The position numbers were made by a program, and so were the translations under genes. Shown here one piece after another: positions 1-7,860 of a stretch of 36,787 nucleotides of DNA. The stretch lies in assembly GCF_028446585.1 (NCBI RefSeq), contig NZ_JAPFQL010000024.1:1-36787 (forward strand). Reading direction: 5' to 3'. Source of the DNA: Intrasporangium calvum (GTDB lineage Bacteria; Actinomycetota; Actinomycetes; Actinomycetales; Dermatophilaceae). The first letter of the stretch is position 1. Every line of letters starts with the position of its first letter. The notes beneath the pieces were generated by a model. It was not told where the DNA came from, did no database searches, and saw only the letters and a list, made by a program, of their open reading frames with translations.

Positions 1-26
1 CCCCGGGGCGCAGCCGCGCCCCGGGG
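1..26 (-). terminator. Strong hairpin downstream of the LivK-type gene
   Basis: A perfect 11-bp inverted repeat, CCCCGGGGCGC / GCGCCCCGGGG, with a 4-nt loop (AGCC) starts at the window edge and ends 9 bp beyond the stop codon of the minus-strand binding-protein gene. There is no T-run. GC-rich hairpins without a U-tract are common as actinobacterial terminators, so I read it as the end of that transcript. Confidence 0.7.
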
Positions 27-35
27 ACCGGTTCG

Positions 36-1199
36 TCACTGGTTGAGCGCGAAGTCGCCGCCCTTGACGACGAGGATGTCGAAGCCACCCTCGGTCAGGG
101 TGTGCTCCTCGGTGAACTTCAGCTTGCCGCTGAAGATCTCGAAGCCATCGATGCCCTCGAGGGCCTTGATGATGTCCTCGCCCTTGGTGGAGTTCGCCTG
201 CTTCAGCGCCTCGGCTGCGACACGCACCGCGTCGTAGGCCTGGGGCGAGTAGGGGCCGGGCTCGGCGCCCGTCTTCTCCTTGAACTTCGTGATCCACTGG
301 TCGCCGCCCGGGATCGTCTGCGGCGTCTGCGTCATCGTCGCGAAGACGCCCTGCGCGTTGGACTCGCCGGCGATGGAGACGAGCTGCTTGTCGACCGAGC
401 CGTCGGCCACCATGATGTCGCCCTTGTAGCCGGCGCCGCGCAGCTGCTTGATGAGCAGGCCGCCCTCCTGGTAGTAGCCGGTCCAGTAGACGAAGTCGGG
501 CTTGGCGCGCAGGATCTCGGTCACGGCGGCCGAGTAGTCGGACTCGCCCGCGGTCACGGACTGCTGGCTGACGACCTTGACCGCGCTGTCGCCCTCGAGG
601 TTCTGGGCGGTGCGGGTCGTGATGTCCTTCGAGTAGGACGTGTTGTCGTCGGCGAGCGCGATCGCCTTGGCGCCCTGGGCCTTCATGAACTCGACCGCGG
701 CCTGGGCCTGCTGCGCACCGGTGCCGTTGATGAGGAAGACGTTGGGCAGCTTGTCCTTGACGAGGTCGTTGGAGTTGGCGGCCGGGATGATCATCGGGAT
801 GTTGGCCTTGCCGAAGATCGACAGGGTCGGCAGCGTCGCGGAGGAGCAGTAGCCACCGACGGAGACGACGGTGCCGGCGGTGACGAGCTTGGCGGCACCT
901 GCGGCCGCCGTCTTCGGGTCACAGGCCTCGTCCTCGACGACGAGCTTGAGCTGGCGGCCCATGACGCCACCGGCCTCGTTGATCTCGTCAACCGCGAGCT
1001 GGCCGCCGTTCTTCATGTACGGGCCGATGGCCGCGCTGCCGCCGCTCATCGGGGTGAGCATGCCGAGGATGATGTCGCCCGATGTCTCGCCCCCTCCCGG
1101 ACTGTTCTCAGTGATCCCGCCGCCCCCGCACGCTGCCAGCAGCAGGGCCAGGCCCGCGCCCGCTGCGATCCCGCCGACGCGTCGTGAGTTCCTCATCAT
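36..1199 (-). CDS. ABC transporter substrate-binding lipoprotein, LivK type
   Basis: This 387-residue protein has a lipoprotein signal: basic Met-Met-Arg-Asn-Ser-Arg-Arg start, a hydrophobic stretch and the lipobox LLLAAC with Cys24, followed by a Gly-rich linker. The rest is a type I periplasmic-binding fold (Peripla_BP_6) of the branched-chain amino acid family, with the typical start ILGMLTPMSG and the YCSSAT ligand-binding region. Such proteins deliver amino acids to a LivHMGF permease. No permease or ATPase gene lies nearby, so partners must be encoded elsewhere, possibly to the left. The start has GGAG 6 nt upstream. The gene has its own upstream region with a palindrome shared with the hydroxyproline genes, so hydroxyproline or proline is a reasonable ligand guess; the sequence does not prove it. 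Confidence 0.9.
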   Translation of the reverse strand: MMRNSRRVGGIAAGAGLALLLAACGGGGITENSPGGGETSGDIILGMLTPMSGGSAAIGPYMKNGGQLAVDEINEAGGVMGRQLKLVVEDEACDPKTAAAGAAKLVTAGTVVSVGGYCSSATLPTLSIFGKANIPMIIPAANSNDLVKDKLPNVFLINGTGAQQAQAAVEFMKAQGAKAIALADDNTSYSKDITTRTAQNLEGDSAVKVVSQQSVTAGESDYSAAVTEILRAKPDFVYWTGYYQEGGLLIKQLRGAGYKGDIMVADGSVDKQLVSIAGESNAQGVFATMTQTPQTIPGGDQWITKFKEKTGAEPGPYSPQAYDAVRVAAEALKQANSTKGEDIIKALEGIDGFEIFSGKLKFTEEHTLTEGGFDILVVKGGDFALNQ

Positions 1200-1236
1200 C
1201 TACGTCTCCGCTCCTGACGGCCGAGCCGTCACTCTG

Positions 1237-1273
1237 GGTGAGCAATATCACAACTGCTGTGTGACATTGCACC
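1237..1273 (-). promoter_or_regulatory. Operator region before the binding-protein gene (site A plus CRP-like site)
   Basis: An imperfect long inverted repeat covers GTGAGCAATATCACA (1238-1252) and TGTGTGACATTGCAC (1258-1272). Read on the minus strand, 1272-1260 is GTGCAATGTCACA, which fits the GTGYAATRTYACA motif also found at 3342 and 6226. The other arm on the minus strand reads TGTGATATTGCTCACC, nine of ten positions of the CRP/GlxR consensus TGTGA-N6-TCACA. The region lies 38-74 bp upstream of the start codon, a normal place for regulator binding. Confidence 0.6.
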
Positions 1274-1359
1274 TACTGTAGGGAGTGACCCCCACGTAGG
1301 CCAGAGGCTGGAGGCGCGTTGTGAAACCGTGACCTGGCGAGGGCTGGCCGGGCTGCTCG

Positions 1360-2361
1360 TCAGAGCTCGAAGCCCACGGGGAAGGGGTCGGTCGGGTCGA
1401 GCATGTACTGCGCCGTCCCCGTGATCCACGCGCGGCCGGTGAAGCTCGGCAGGATGCCCGGGCGGTCGCCCACGGTCGTCTCCCCCAGGATCCGAGCCTG
1501 GAACTGGCTCCCGATGAACGACTCGTTGACGATCTCCTCCCCCACGCCCAACAGGCCGCGCGCGTGCTGCTGCGCGAGGCGCGCACTCGTCCCGGTGCCG
1601 CACGGAGACCGGTCGAACCAGCCGGGGTGGATCGCCATCGCGTGCCGCGAGTGGCGAGTCGTCGACCCGGGTGCCTCGAGGTAGACGTGGTGGCACACGT
1701 TGATCTCCGGCGCCTCGGGATGCACGACGGGGTTCTGCTCGTTGATCGCGTCCATGATGGCCAGGCCCGCCTCGAGGAGCCGGTTCTTCTCCGCCCGGTC
1801 GAAGGGCAGGCCCAGCTCCTCGAGCTTGACGAAGGCGTAGAAGTTGCCGCCGTAGGCGATGTCGTAGCGCACCGTGCCGAAACCGGGGACCTCGACCTGC
1901 TGGTCGAGGGCATGGGCGTAGGACGGGACGTTCTCGAGGGTGACGGCGACGGCCTTGCCGTCCCGGACCTGCGCCCTGGCGACGACGAGGCCGGCGGGGG
2001 TGTCGAGGCGCACGACGGTCTCCGGCTCGGTGACCGGCACCATGCCCGTCTCGATGAGCACGGTCACGGCGCCGATCGTGCCGTGGCCGCACATCGGCAA
2101 GCAGCCGGAGACCTCGATGTAGAGGATCCCCCAGTCGGCGTCGGGCCGGGTCGGCGGCTGGAGGATCGCGCCGGACATCGACGAGTGGCCGCGCGGCTCG
2201 AACATGAGCAGCTTGCGCAGGTCGTCGCGCTCGGCCATGAAGCGCAGCCGCTTCTCGGCCATCGTCGCCCCGGGGAGGACGCCGACGCCGCCGGTGATGA
2301 CGCGCGTCGGCATGCCCTCGGTGTGCGAGTCCACCGCGTGGTAGACGACGGAGGTGCGCAT
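1360..2361 (-). CDS. 4-hydroxyproline 2-epimerase (proline racemase family)
   Basis: This 333-residue protein belongs to the proline racemase superfamily. The two catalytic cysteines are present: Cys91 in MCGHGTIG and Cys254 in SPCGTGTSA. The Cys/Cys pair is typical of true racemases and epimerases, whereas trans-3-hydroxyproline dehydratases carry Ser or Thr at the first position. The family interconverts trans-4-hydroxy-L-proline and cis-4-hydroxy-D-proline. Context strongly favours hydroxyproline over proline, since the next steps (D-hydroxyproline dehydrogenase, deaminase, semialdehyde dehydrogenase) are encoded beside it. It starts 3 bp after the stop of the DapA-family gene, so the two are co-transcribed. 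It corresponds to the lhpA/hypRE-type genes of Pseudomonas and rhizobia. Confidence 0.9.
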   Translation of the reverse strand: MRTSVVYHAVDSHTEGMPTRVITGGVGVLPGATMAEKRLRFMAERDDLRKLLMFEPRGHSSMSGAILQPPTRPDADWGILYIEVSGCLPMCGHGTIGAVTVLIETGMVPVTEPETVVRLDTPAGLVVARAQVRDGKAVAVTLENVPSYAHALDQQVEVPGFGTVRYDIAYGGNFYAFVKLEELGLPFDRAEKNRLLEAGLAIMDAINEQNPVVHPEAPEINVCHHVYLEAPGSTTRHSRHAMAIHPGWFDRSPCGTGTSARLAQQHARGLLGVGEEIVNESFIGSQFQARILGETTVGDRPGILPSFTGRAWITGTAQYMLDPTDPFPVGFEL

Positions 2362-2364
2362 GGC

Positions 2365-3264
2365 TCAGTTGACGCCGGCGTCGATGAGCGCCTGCGTCGC
2401 CTCGCGGACGACCTTCTCCTGCTCGGCCGTGAGGGACTGGCGCGGCGGGCGGCAGCCACCGCCGGTGCGGCCGATCATGTCCTGGCCGAGCTTGATGGCC
2501 TGGATGAACTCGGTCTTGGAGTCCCACCGCAGGACCGGGTGGAGCTGGCGGTAGAGCGGCAGGGCCGCCTCGACGTCCCGGGCGACGGAGAGCCGGAAGA
2601 GCTCCTTGCAGGCCTGCGGGAACACCTGCGGGTAGCCGGCGACCCAGCCGACGGCGCCGGCGATGCCGACCTCGAGCACGGTGTCGTCGGTGCCGATCAT
2701 CAGGTCCAGCCCGGGAGCCAGCTCAGTGATCTCGTAGCAGCGGCGCACGTCGCCCGAGAACTCCTTGACCCCGACGATCAGACCCTCGGAGTGGAGCTTG
2801 GCGAGGATGGGGGGCGTCAGGTCGACCTTGGTGTCGATCGGGTTGTTGTAGGCGGTGACGGGCAGCCCGACGCCCGCAATGAGCTCGTAGTGCTCGAGGA
2901 TGGCGCGCTCGTCGGCGCGGTAGGCGTTCGGTGGCAGGGCCATGACGGCGTCGCAGCCGAGGTCCTTGGCCACCTGGGCGTGGCGGCGGGACTCGCGGCC
3001 GCTGTAGGCGCCGACGCCCGGCATGACGGTGAAGCCCTCGGGCGCGGCCTCGCGCGCGGTCCGGACGACGCGGTCACGCTCCTCCCACGAGAGCGACTGG
3101 TACTCGCCGAGCGAGCCGTTCGGCGCGACGCCGTCGAGTCCCTGCTCGACGAGCCAGGCAACGTTGTCGCGATAGGCGTCGAAGTCCGCCTCGCCGTCGG
3201 CGTCGAACTGGAGGCTCGTGGCGACGATGACACCGTGCCAGGGCTTGCGCTGCGTCTCGGACAT
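2365..3264 (-). CDS. Delta1-pyrroline-4-hydroxy-2-carboxylate deaminase (DapA family)
   Basis: This 299-residue class I aldolase-fold protein is of the dihydrodipicolinate synthase family. The Schiff-base lysine is in GVKEFSGD (about Lys167) and the conserved tyrosine in TAYNNP (about Tyr139). In hydroxyproline catabolism a DapA-family enzyme deaminates and dehydrates Pyr4H2C to alpha-ketoglutarate semialdehyde, and the neighbours supply every other step, so this is the favoured role. Genuine lysine biosynthesis is unlikely given the context. I chose ATG at 3264, with GAGGAG about 5 nt upstream, over the TTG one codon earlier, which sits too close to the ribosome-binding site. A palindrome at 3342-3360 suggests a second promoter for this gene and the epimerase. 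Confidence 0.85.
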   Translation of the reverse strand: MSETQRKPWHGVIVATSLQFDADGEADFDAYRDNVAWLVEQGLDGVAPNGSLGEYQSLSWEERDRVVRTAREAAPEGFTVMPGVGAYSGRESRRHAQVAKDLGCDAVMALPPNAYRADERAILEHYELIAGVGLPVTAYNNPIDTKVDLTPPILAKLHSEGLIVGVKEFSGDVRRCYEITELAPGLDLMIGTDDTVLEVGIAGAVGWVAGYPQVFPQACKELFRLSVARDVEAALPLYRQLHPVLRWDSKTEFIQAIKLGQDMIGRTGGGCRPPRQSLTAEQEKVVREATQALIDAGVN

Positions 3265-3341
3265 CAATGCTCCTCAGGTCGTGGGCGCGCGGCCATCGAG
3301 CGGCTTCGCGGCAGGACCAGAGTAGGCAACCCGAGAGATCA

Positions 3342-3360
3342 GTGCAATATTACATTGCAC
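3342..3360 (-). promoter_or_regulatory. Operator palindrome, site B
   Basis: GTGCAATATTACATTGCAC has perfect 7-bp arms (GTGCAAT / ATTGCAC) around 5 bp. Its first 13 bases match GTGYAATRTYACA, the motif also at 1260-1272 (minus) and 6226-6238. It overlaps the stop codon of the dehydrogenase alpha-subunit gene and lies about 80 bp upstream of the DapA-family start, so it probably controls an internal promoter. Confidence 0.65.
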
Positions 3361-4798
3361 GGGACTTGCGGCTGGCGAGGACACCCAGCGGGAGGGGCGT
3401 CGAGACGAGCCGCTCCGCAGGGGAGCCTGAGCCGCCGCCGGCCAGGAGCTCGACGGCGTGGCCGCACACGCGGCCCTGGCACCAGCCCATCCCGGCCCGC
3501 GTCAGCTGCTTGACCTGCCGGGCGTCTGTTGCCCCTCGCTCGGCGATCGCGTGTCTCACCGTCCCGGCCGACACCTCCTCGCACCGGCACACGACCGTCT
3601 CGCTCCGGAGCGCGTCCGCCCAGCCGGCCGGCACCGGGTGGGCGCGGTGCATCGCGGCAGCGAAGGCCCGCAGGCGCGCGACCTCCTCCCGGAGCCCTGC
3701 TGTCTCCGCGTCGGATGCAGACGCACCCACGATGCCGCGGGCCGCCAGACGTCCCTCGGCGACCGCCAGCGCCGCACCCCCCACGCCGCAGGCCTCCCCC
3801 GCCGCGGAGACCCCGGACCGACTCGTGCGCTGCCACTCATCGACCTGCACGACCGGGGTGCCGGACGCATCGGCGGTCAGGGCGCAGCCGAGCGTGACGG
3901 CCAGGTCGAGCTGGGGGGAGAACCCCCAGCCCACCCCGACGGCGTCGACCTCGATGCGGCGGTGGGTGTCGCGCCGGGGGTGACCGGAGGCGTCCAGCCT
4001 CGCCACGGTCACCGCCTCGACCCGCTCGCGTCCGTGGGCCTCGACGATCATCGTCCGGGTGCGGACGGGCACCCGCCGCCGCAGCAGCGTCGCTGCGTAG
4101 CCGGCGCCCTCGGCCAGCTTGGTCCGGTTCGCCGCCACGGCCCGCAGCTCACGCAGCCAACGGGTCGGCGAGTTCGCCTCGAAGACGCCGACGACCGTCG
4201 CACCACGGTCGGCGAGACCAGCAGCCACCGGCAGCAGGAAGGGGCCCGTGCCGCCCACGGCGACCCGGGGGCCGAGCGCGACGTCGCCCGCCTTGAGGAG
4301 GGCCTGGAGGCCGCCGGCGGTCAGGACTCCGGGCAGGTCCCAACCCGGGAAGGGCAGGGACCGGTCGTGGGCACCGGTGGCGATGACGAGGTGCCGCGCC
4401 CGCAGCTCCACTGCGCGCTCGCGGCCCGGGCCGCCACTCCGGTCGACGGCGTGGACGACGTGGCCACCCTCCGCTGCGACGACGGTCCACACGTGGTGGT
4501 CCGTGAGCAGGCTCGCCCGCCCAGCTGCCTGCCCGGCCTCCAGTCGCGACCGGAGCTCCGCGAAGGTCCCGAGATCGTGGTGCAGCCCCCGCATGGCGTC
4601 CGGCCGGAGCGCGCCGGGGTCGCTCGAGTCAGCCGGCGGAGCGGGCTGGCGCCAGTACTGGCCGCCCGCCCCGGAGCCCGCATCGAGGACCGTGACAAAG
4701 GTGTCCCCCTGATCGAGGAGCGTTGCCGCACAGGCCAGCCCAGCGGGCCCAGCCCCGACGATGACGACGCCGTCGGGCGGAAGGTCACTCAGCGGCAT
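3350..4798 (-). CDS. D-hydroxyproline dehydrogenase, alpha subunit (FAD oxidoreductase with BFD-like Fe-S domain)
   Basis: This 482-residue flavoprotein begins with a Rossmann FAD motif (VVIVGAGPAGLACAA, from about residue 11) and has a pyridine-nucleotide-disulfide-oxidoreductase-like core. Its C-terminal BFD-like [2Fe-2S] domain has ligands Cys404 and Cys406 (CRCEE) and Cys440 and Cys445 (CQGRVC). This layout matches the large subunit of HcnABC, opine oxidases and the three-subunit bacterial D-hydroxyproline dehydrogenases, which oxidise cis-4-hydroxy-D-proline to Pyr4H2C. It overlaps the preceding small ferredoxin-like gene by 14 bp. I chose ATG at 4798, not the more upstream start, because an AGGGGAG site precedes it and it encodes the usual short N-terminus. 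The start codon lies within a copy of the dispersed 11-mer repeat. Confidence 0.85.
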   Translation of the reverse strand: MPLSDLPPDGVVIVGAGPAGLACAATLLDQGDTFVTVLDAGSGAGGQYWRQPAPPADSSDPGALRPDAMRGLHHDLGTFAELRSRLEAGQAAGRASLLTDHHVWTVVAAEGGHVVHAVDRSGGPGRERAVELRARHLVIATGAHDRSLPFPGWDLPGVLTAGGLQALLKAGDVALGPRVAVGGTGPFLLPVAAGLADRGATVVGVFEANSPTRWLRELRAVAANRTKLAEGAGYAATLLRRRVPVRTRTMIVEAHGRERVEAVTVARLDASGHPRRDTHRRIEVDAVGVGWGFSPQLDLAVTLGCALTADASGTPVVQVDEWQRTSRSGVSAAGEACGVGGAALAVAEGRLAARGIVGASASDAETAGLREEVARLRAFAAAMHRAHPVPAGWADALRSETVVCRCEEVSAGTVRHAIAERGATDARQVKQLTRAGMGWCQGRVCGHAVELLAGGGSGSPAERLVSTPLPLGVLASRKSRAM

Positions 4799-5048
4799 AC
4801 CCACTCCCCTCTTGCGTCGTGACGTCGAGTCCGTCACGGGCGCGGACGAGGCAGGCTCGCTGGCTCGGCACGCCATCCACGGTCACGAGGCAGTCGAAGC
4901 AGATGCCGATCCCGCAGAAGAGGCCACGCGGCCGGCCCTCCAGTCGGGTCGTGCGCCAAGAGAGGATCCCCTGGGCGACCAGGGCGGCGCCGACGCTCTG
5001 CCCGTCGCGGAAGGGGATGGAGACATCGTCGAACCGGAAGGTGGACAT
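4785..5048 (-). CDS. D-hydroxyproline dehydrogenase, gamma subunit ([2Fe-2S] ferredoxin-like)
   Basis: This 87-residue protein is of the Fer2_4 family. Cluster ligands are visible in CGIGICFDC (Cys45, Cys50, Cys53) and RAC (Cys66). Small subunits of this kind (HcnA, OoxA-like, SoxA N-terminal-like) pass electrons between the flavin centres of heterotrimeric amine and imino-acid dehydrogenases. Its ATG shares one base with the stop of the beta-subunit gene (TGATG), and its end overlaps the alpha-subunit start, so the three subunits are translationally coupled. The order beta-gamma-alpha and the combination of domains identify the complex more strongly than this small protein does alone. Confidence 0.87.
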   Translation of the reverse strand: MSTFRFDDVSIPFRDGQSVGAALVAQGILSWRTTRLEGRPRGLFCGIGICFDCLVTVDGVPSQRACLVRARDGLDVTTQEGSGYAAE

Positions 5049-6205
5049 CACGCCTCCTGGACGAAACGGTCGGGCAGCAGCGCAGTGAACCGGGCCGCCA
5101 CCTCGGGAGCAAGCGGCCCGCCACCGAGGACGTGGTGCGCGATGAGGCGCCCGGTGCCGGGGGCCAGGCCGATCCCGGCCCCCTCGTGCCCGCAGGCGTG
5201 GAAGAGTCCCGGCACCCGGGGATCCGGCCCGATGACCGGCAGGTGGTCGGGACAGTACGGACGGAAGCCCCGGTAGACGCGGAGCAGGTTGACGCGTTCG
5301 AGAAAGGGGAAGAGCGCCGTCGCCTGGCTCGCGAGCGTCGAGACGACGTCCACGTCGAGAGTCGTGTCGAAACCGACCCGCTCCCGGCTCGCGCCGATGA
5401 GGATCGTCCCGCCGCGGGTGCCCTCGACGACGCACGAGGTCTCGAGTCCCGCCTCGGACGAGCTGACGTTGGCGACGTAGTCGGCGGAGTAGACCTTGTG
5501 CCGGACCATCGGCGGGAGCGGCTCCGTCACGAGGATGAACCCGCGGCGCGGGAGGACGGGCACGGGACCACCGAGCCGCTCGCTGACCTGGGCGCCCCAC
5601 GTCCCGGCCGCGTTGACGACGGCGTCAGCCCCGATCACCTCGCCCGCGCTCGTCCGCACGCCGGTGAGCCGTCCGGAGGCGTCCCGCACGCCGGCCACCA
5701 CGTCGGCGCCCGCGACGAAGCGCGCGCCCCTGCGCTGGGCAGCCTCCAGCATGGCCGCCGCGGCCAGGACGGGCTGCACCTGCATGTCCTCGGGATAGAG
5801 CACCCCGCCGGCGAGTCCCGCACGCAGGTGCGGCTCGAGCTCCCGCGGCTCGGCGACGTCGAGGGCGGTCACTCCGGCCGAACGCTGCGCGGCGGCGAAG
5901 GAGCTCAGCGCATCGAGCGCCTCCGGGGACGCTGCGACGACGACGCCGCCCTTCTCCTCGAGCTCGAGCGTCTCGCGCCCCAGCTCCTCACCGACCTCGA
6001 GCCAGGCGTCCCGGCTGAGGCGGGCGAGCTCGAGCTCGGCGCCGGGCTCCTTGTCGGAGACGAGGATGTTGCCCTCACCGCGACTCGTCGTGCCGGAGGC
6101 CACGGAACCCCGGTCGAGCACGATGACCTCCGCGCCCGCGGCACTCAGCGAGTGAGCACACGCCGCACCGACGATCCCGGCGCCGACGACGACGACCGCG
6201 CTCAC
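5048..6205 (-). CDS. D-hydroxyproline dehydrogenase, beta subunit (DadA-type FAD oxidoreductase)
   Basis: This 385-residue DAO-family flavoprotein has the FAD motif VVVVGAGIVGAACA at its N-terminus and the C-terminal YCPDHLPVIGPDPRVPGLFHACGHEGAGIGLAPGTG-type region (key motif HEGAGIGLAPG) that completes the flavin site. In HcnC-like and D-hydroxyproline dehydrogenase complexes this subunit oxidises the substrate. I set the start at GTG 6205: GAGGAA lies just upstream and the dinucleotide-binding motif then begins within ten residues, as is normal. An upstream ATG would place the operator palindrome inside the coding region. It is the first gene of the leftward hydroxyproline operon and diverges from the aldehyde dehydrogenase gene. 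Confidence 0.85.
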   Translation of the reverse strand: MSAVVVVGAGIVGAACAHSLSAAGAEVIVLDRGSVASGTTSRGEGNILVSDKEPGAELELARLSRDAWLEVGEELGRETLELEEKGGVVVAASPEALDALSSFAAAQRSAGVTALDVAEPRELEPHLRAGLAGGVLYPEDMQVQPVLAAAAMLEAAQRRGARFVAGADVVAGVRDASGRLTGVRTSAGEVIGADAVVNAAGTWGAQVSERLGGPVPVLPRRGFILVTEPLPPMVRHKVYSADYVANVSSSEAGLETSCVVEGTRGGTILIGASRERVGFDTTLDVDVVSTLASQATALFPFLERVNLLRVYRGFRPYCPDHLPVIGPDPRVPGLFHACGHEGAGIGLAPGTGRLIAHHVLGGGPLAPEVAARFTALLPDRFVQEA

Positions 6206-6222
6206 GTGTGATTCCTCGGCAC

Positions 6223-6242
6223 GCTGTGTAATGTTACACAGC
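6223..6242. promoter_or_regulatory. Operator palindrome in the divergent hydroxyproline promoter, site C
   Basis: GCTGTGTAATGTTACACAGC is a perfect inverted repeat with 9-bp arms around TG, lying between the divergent starts at 6205 and 6277. It contains GTGTAATGTTACA, matching the motif at sites A and B. FCD-type GntR regulators bind short palindromes of this kind, and GntR proteins control hydroxyproline genes in other bacteria. The regulator here is not identified. Confidence 0.75.
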
Positions 6243-6276
6243 ACAGCCTCGACCGCAGCGTGAAAGGGACCCCTCG

Positions 6277-7860
6277 ATGCCCCTGACCGGACAGTCGATC
6301 ATTGCCGGCGTGGCACACCCCGGCACCGGCGGCAGCTTCACCGCCGTCGACCCCAGGACCGGCGGCCCGCTCGGCCCGGAGATCTCCTGCCTGGCCCCCG
6401 ACGAGGTCCACCTCGCCACCCGGGCGGCCGCGGAGGCCTTCCCCGCCTACCGCGCCACCTCCCCGAGCGACCGCGCCGACTTCCTCGAGGCGATCGCGGA
6501 GGAGATCGAGGCTCTCGGAGACGAGCTGCTCGAGCGAGCCCACGCCGAGAGCGCCCTGCCGCTGGCCCGCCTCCAGGGAGAGCGCGGGCGCACCTGCGGC
6601 CAGCTGCGGATGTTCGCCGGGGTCGTGCGCCAGGGCGACCACCTCGGCGTCCGCATCGATCCAGCGCTGCCCGAGCGCGCCCCACTCCCCCGCCCCGACC
6701 TCCGGGTTCGCCACCTCCCACTCGGGCCCGTCGCCGTCTTCGGAGCGAGCAACTTCCCCCTCGCCTTCTCGACCGCCGGGGGCGACACGGCGTCCGCCCT
6801 CGCAGCGGGCTGCCCCGTCGTGGTCAAGGCGCACAACGCCCACCCCGGCACCGGCGAGCTGGTCGGGCAGGCCATCGCTCGCGCCGCGGAGCGGTCCGGG
6901 ATGCCGGCTGGGGTCTTCTCGCTCGTCTTCGGGCTGGGCACCGAGGTGGGCGCTGCCCTCGTCACCGATCCGCACATCCAGGCCGTCGGCTTCACCGGCT
7001 CCCGAGCCGGCGGGCTCGCGCTCGTGGCTGCCGCCGCCGGCCGGCCCCAGCCCATCCCGGTGTATGCGGAGATGTCGTCGACCAACCCGGTGATCGTGCT
7101 CGAAGGGGCCCTTGCCGGCGATCCGGAGCCGCTGGCCGCGGGCTACGTCGCCTCCCTGACGCTGGGCTCGGGACAGTTCTGCACGAACCCTGGGCTGCTC
7201 TTCCTCCCGGAGGGTCCCGCCGGTGACGCGTTCCTCGCTGCGGTCGAGCAGGCGGCCGCCAGTGCCACCGGGCAGACCATGCTCACCCCGCAGATCCGGG
7301 CGGCCTTCGGCACCGGCACGGCTCGCCTCGGGGCTCACCCCTCGGTGCAGACCATTGCCCAAGGGCTCGCCGGCGGCGACGACAACGCTCCCGCGCCGGT
7401 GGTCTTCACCACCCGCCTCGCGGCCCTCGCTGACGACCACGGGCTGACCGAGGAGATCTTCGGGGCTGCCGGGCTGGTCGTGCGCTTCGGCGACGTCGCC
7501 CGCCTCGCCGACCACCTCGCCGGCCTCGAGGGCCAGCTGACTGCCACCATCCACGCCACCGAGGCGGACCATGCCGAGGCCGCCGCCCTGCTGCCGGTGC
7601 TCGAGACCCGCGCCGGCCGGATCCTCTTCAACGGCTGGCCGACCGGCGTCGAGGTGACGCACGCCATGGTCCACGGCGGGCCGTTCCCGGCCACGTCGGA
7701 CTCGCGCACGACGTCGGTCGGTTCCTTGGCCATCGAGCGCTTCCAGCGCCCGGTCTGCTACCAGGACGTGCCGGCCGGGCTCCTCCCGGCGCCGGTCCGC
7801 GACGACAACCCGTGGGGCCTGCGGCGTCGCATCGACGGAGAGCTCGAACCACGTCCGTGA
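6277..7860 (+). CDS. Alpha-ketoglutarate semialdehyde dehydrogenase (NADP+-type aldehyde dehydrogenase)
   Basis: This 527-residue aldehyde dehydrogenase has the catalytic residues in place: Asn159 (GASNFPLAFS), Lys184, Glu265 (YAEMSSTNP) and nucleophile Cys302 (GSGQFCTNPG). The longer C-terminus with HGGPFPATSDSRTTSVG is characteristic of the 2,5-dioxovalerate/alpha-ketoglutarate semialdehyde dehydrogenase subfamily. It would complete hydroxyproline breakdown by oxidising the semialdehyde to alpha-ketoglutarate for the TCA cycle. It leads a four-gene plus-strand operon and its stop overlaps the next start (GTGA). The divergent palindrome at 6223-6242 presumably controls it together with the dehydrogenase operon. 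The same subfamily also serves pentose and glucarate pathways, but no such genes are nearby. Confidence 0.92.
   Translation: MPLTGQSIIAGVAHPGTGGSFTAVDPRTGGPLGPEISCLAPDEVHLATRAAAEAFPAYRATSPSDRADFLEAIAEEIEALGDELLERAHAESALPLARLQGERGRTCGQLRMFAGVVRQGDHLGVRIDPALPERAPLPRPDLRVRHLPLGPVAVFGASNFPLAFSTAGGDTASALAAGCPVVVKAHNAHPGTGELVGQAIARAAERSGMPAGVFSLVFGLGTEVGAALVTDPHIQAVGFTGSRAGGLALVAAAAGRPQPIPVYAEMSSTNPVIVLEGALAGDPEPLAAGYVASLTLGSGQFCTNPGLLFLPEGPAGDAFLAAVEQAAASATGQTMLTPQIRAAFGTGTARLGAHPSVQTIAQGLAGGDDNAPAPVVFTTRLAALADDHGLTEEIFGAAGLVVRFGDVARLADHLAGLEGQLTATIHATEADHAEAAALLPVLETRAGRILFNGWPTGVEVTHAMVHGGPFPATSDSRTTSVGSLAIERFQRPVCYQDVPAGLLPAPVRDDNPWGLRRRIDGELEPRP

Noticed and set aside
2365-3264. Dihydrodipicolinate synthase (dapA) for lysine synthesis
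   Set aside because: Family fold fits, but the neighbours form a complete hydroxyproline route needing exactly this type of deaminase, and no lysine genes are near.
4824-4849. CGTGAC...GTCACG inverted repeat as a possible regulator site
   Set aside because: Lies within the coding end of the gamma subunit, upstream of nothing needing its own promoter because the subunit genes overlap; probably chance.
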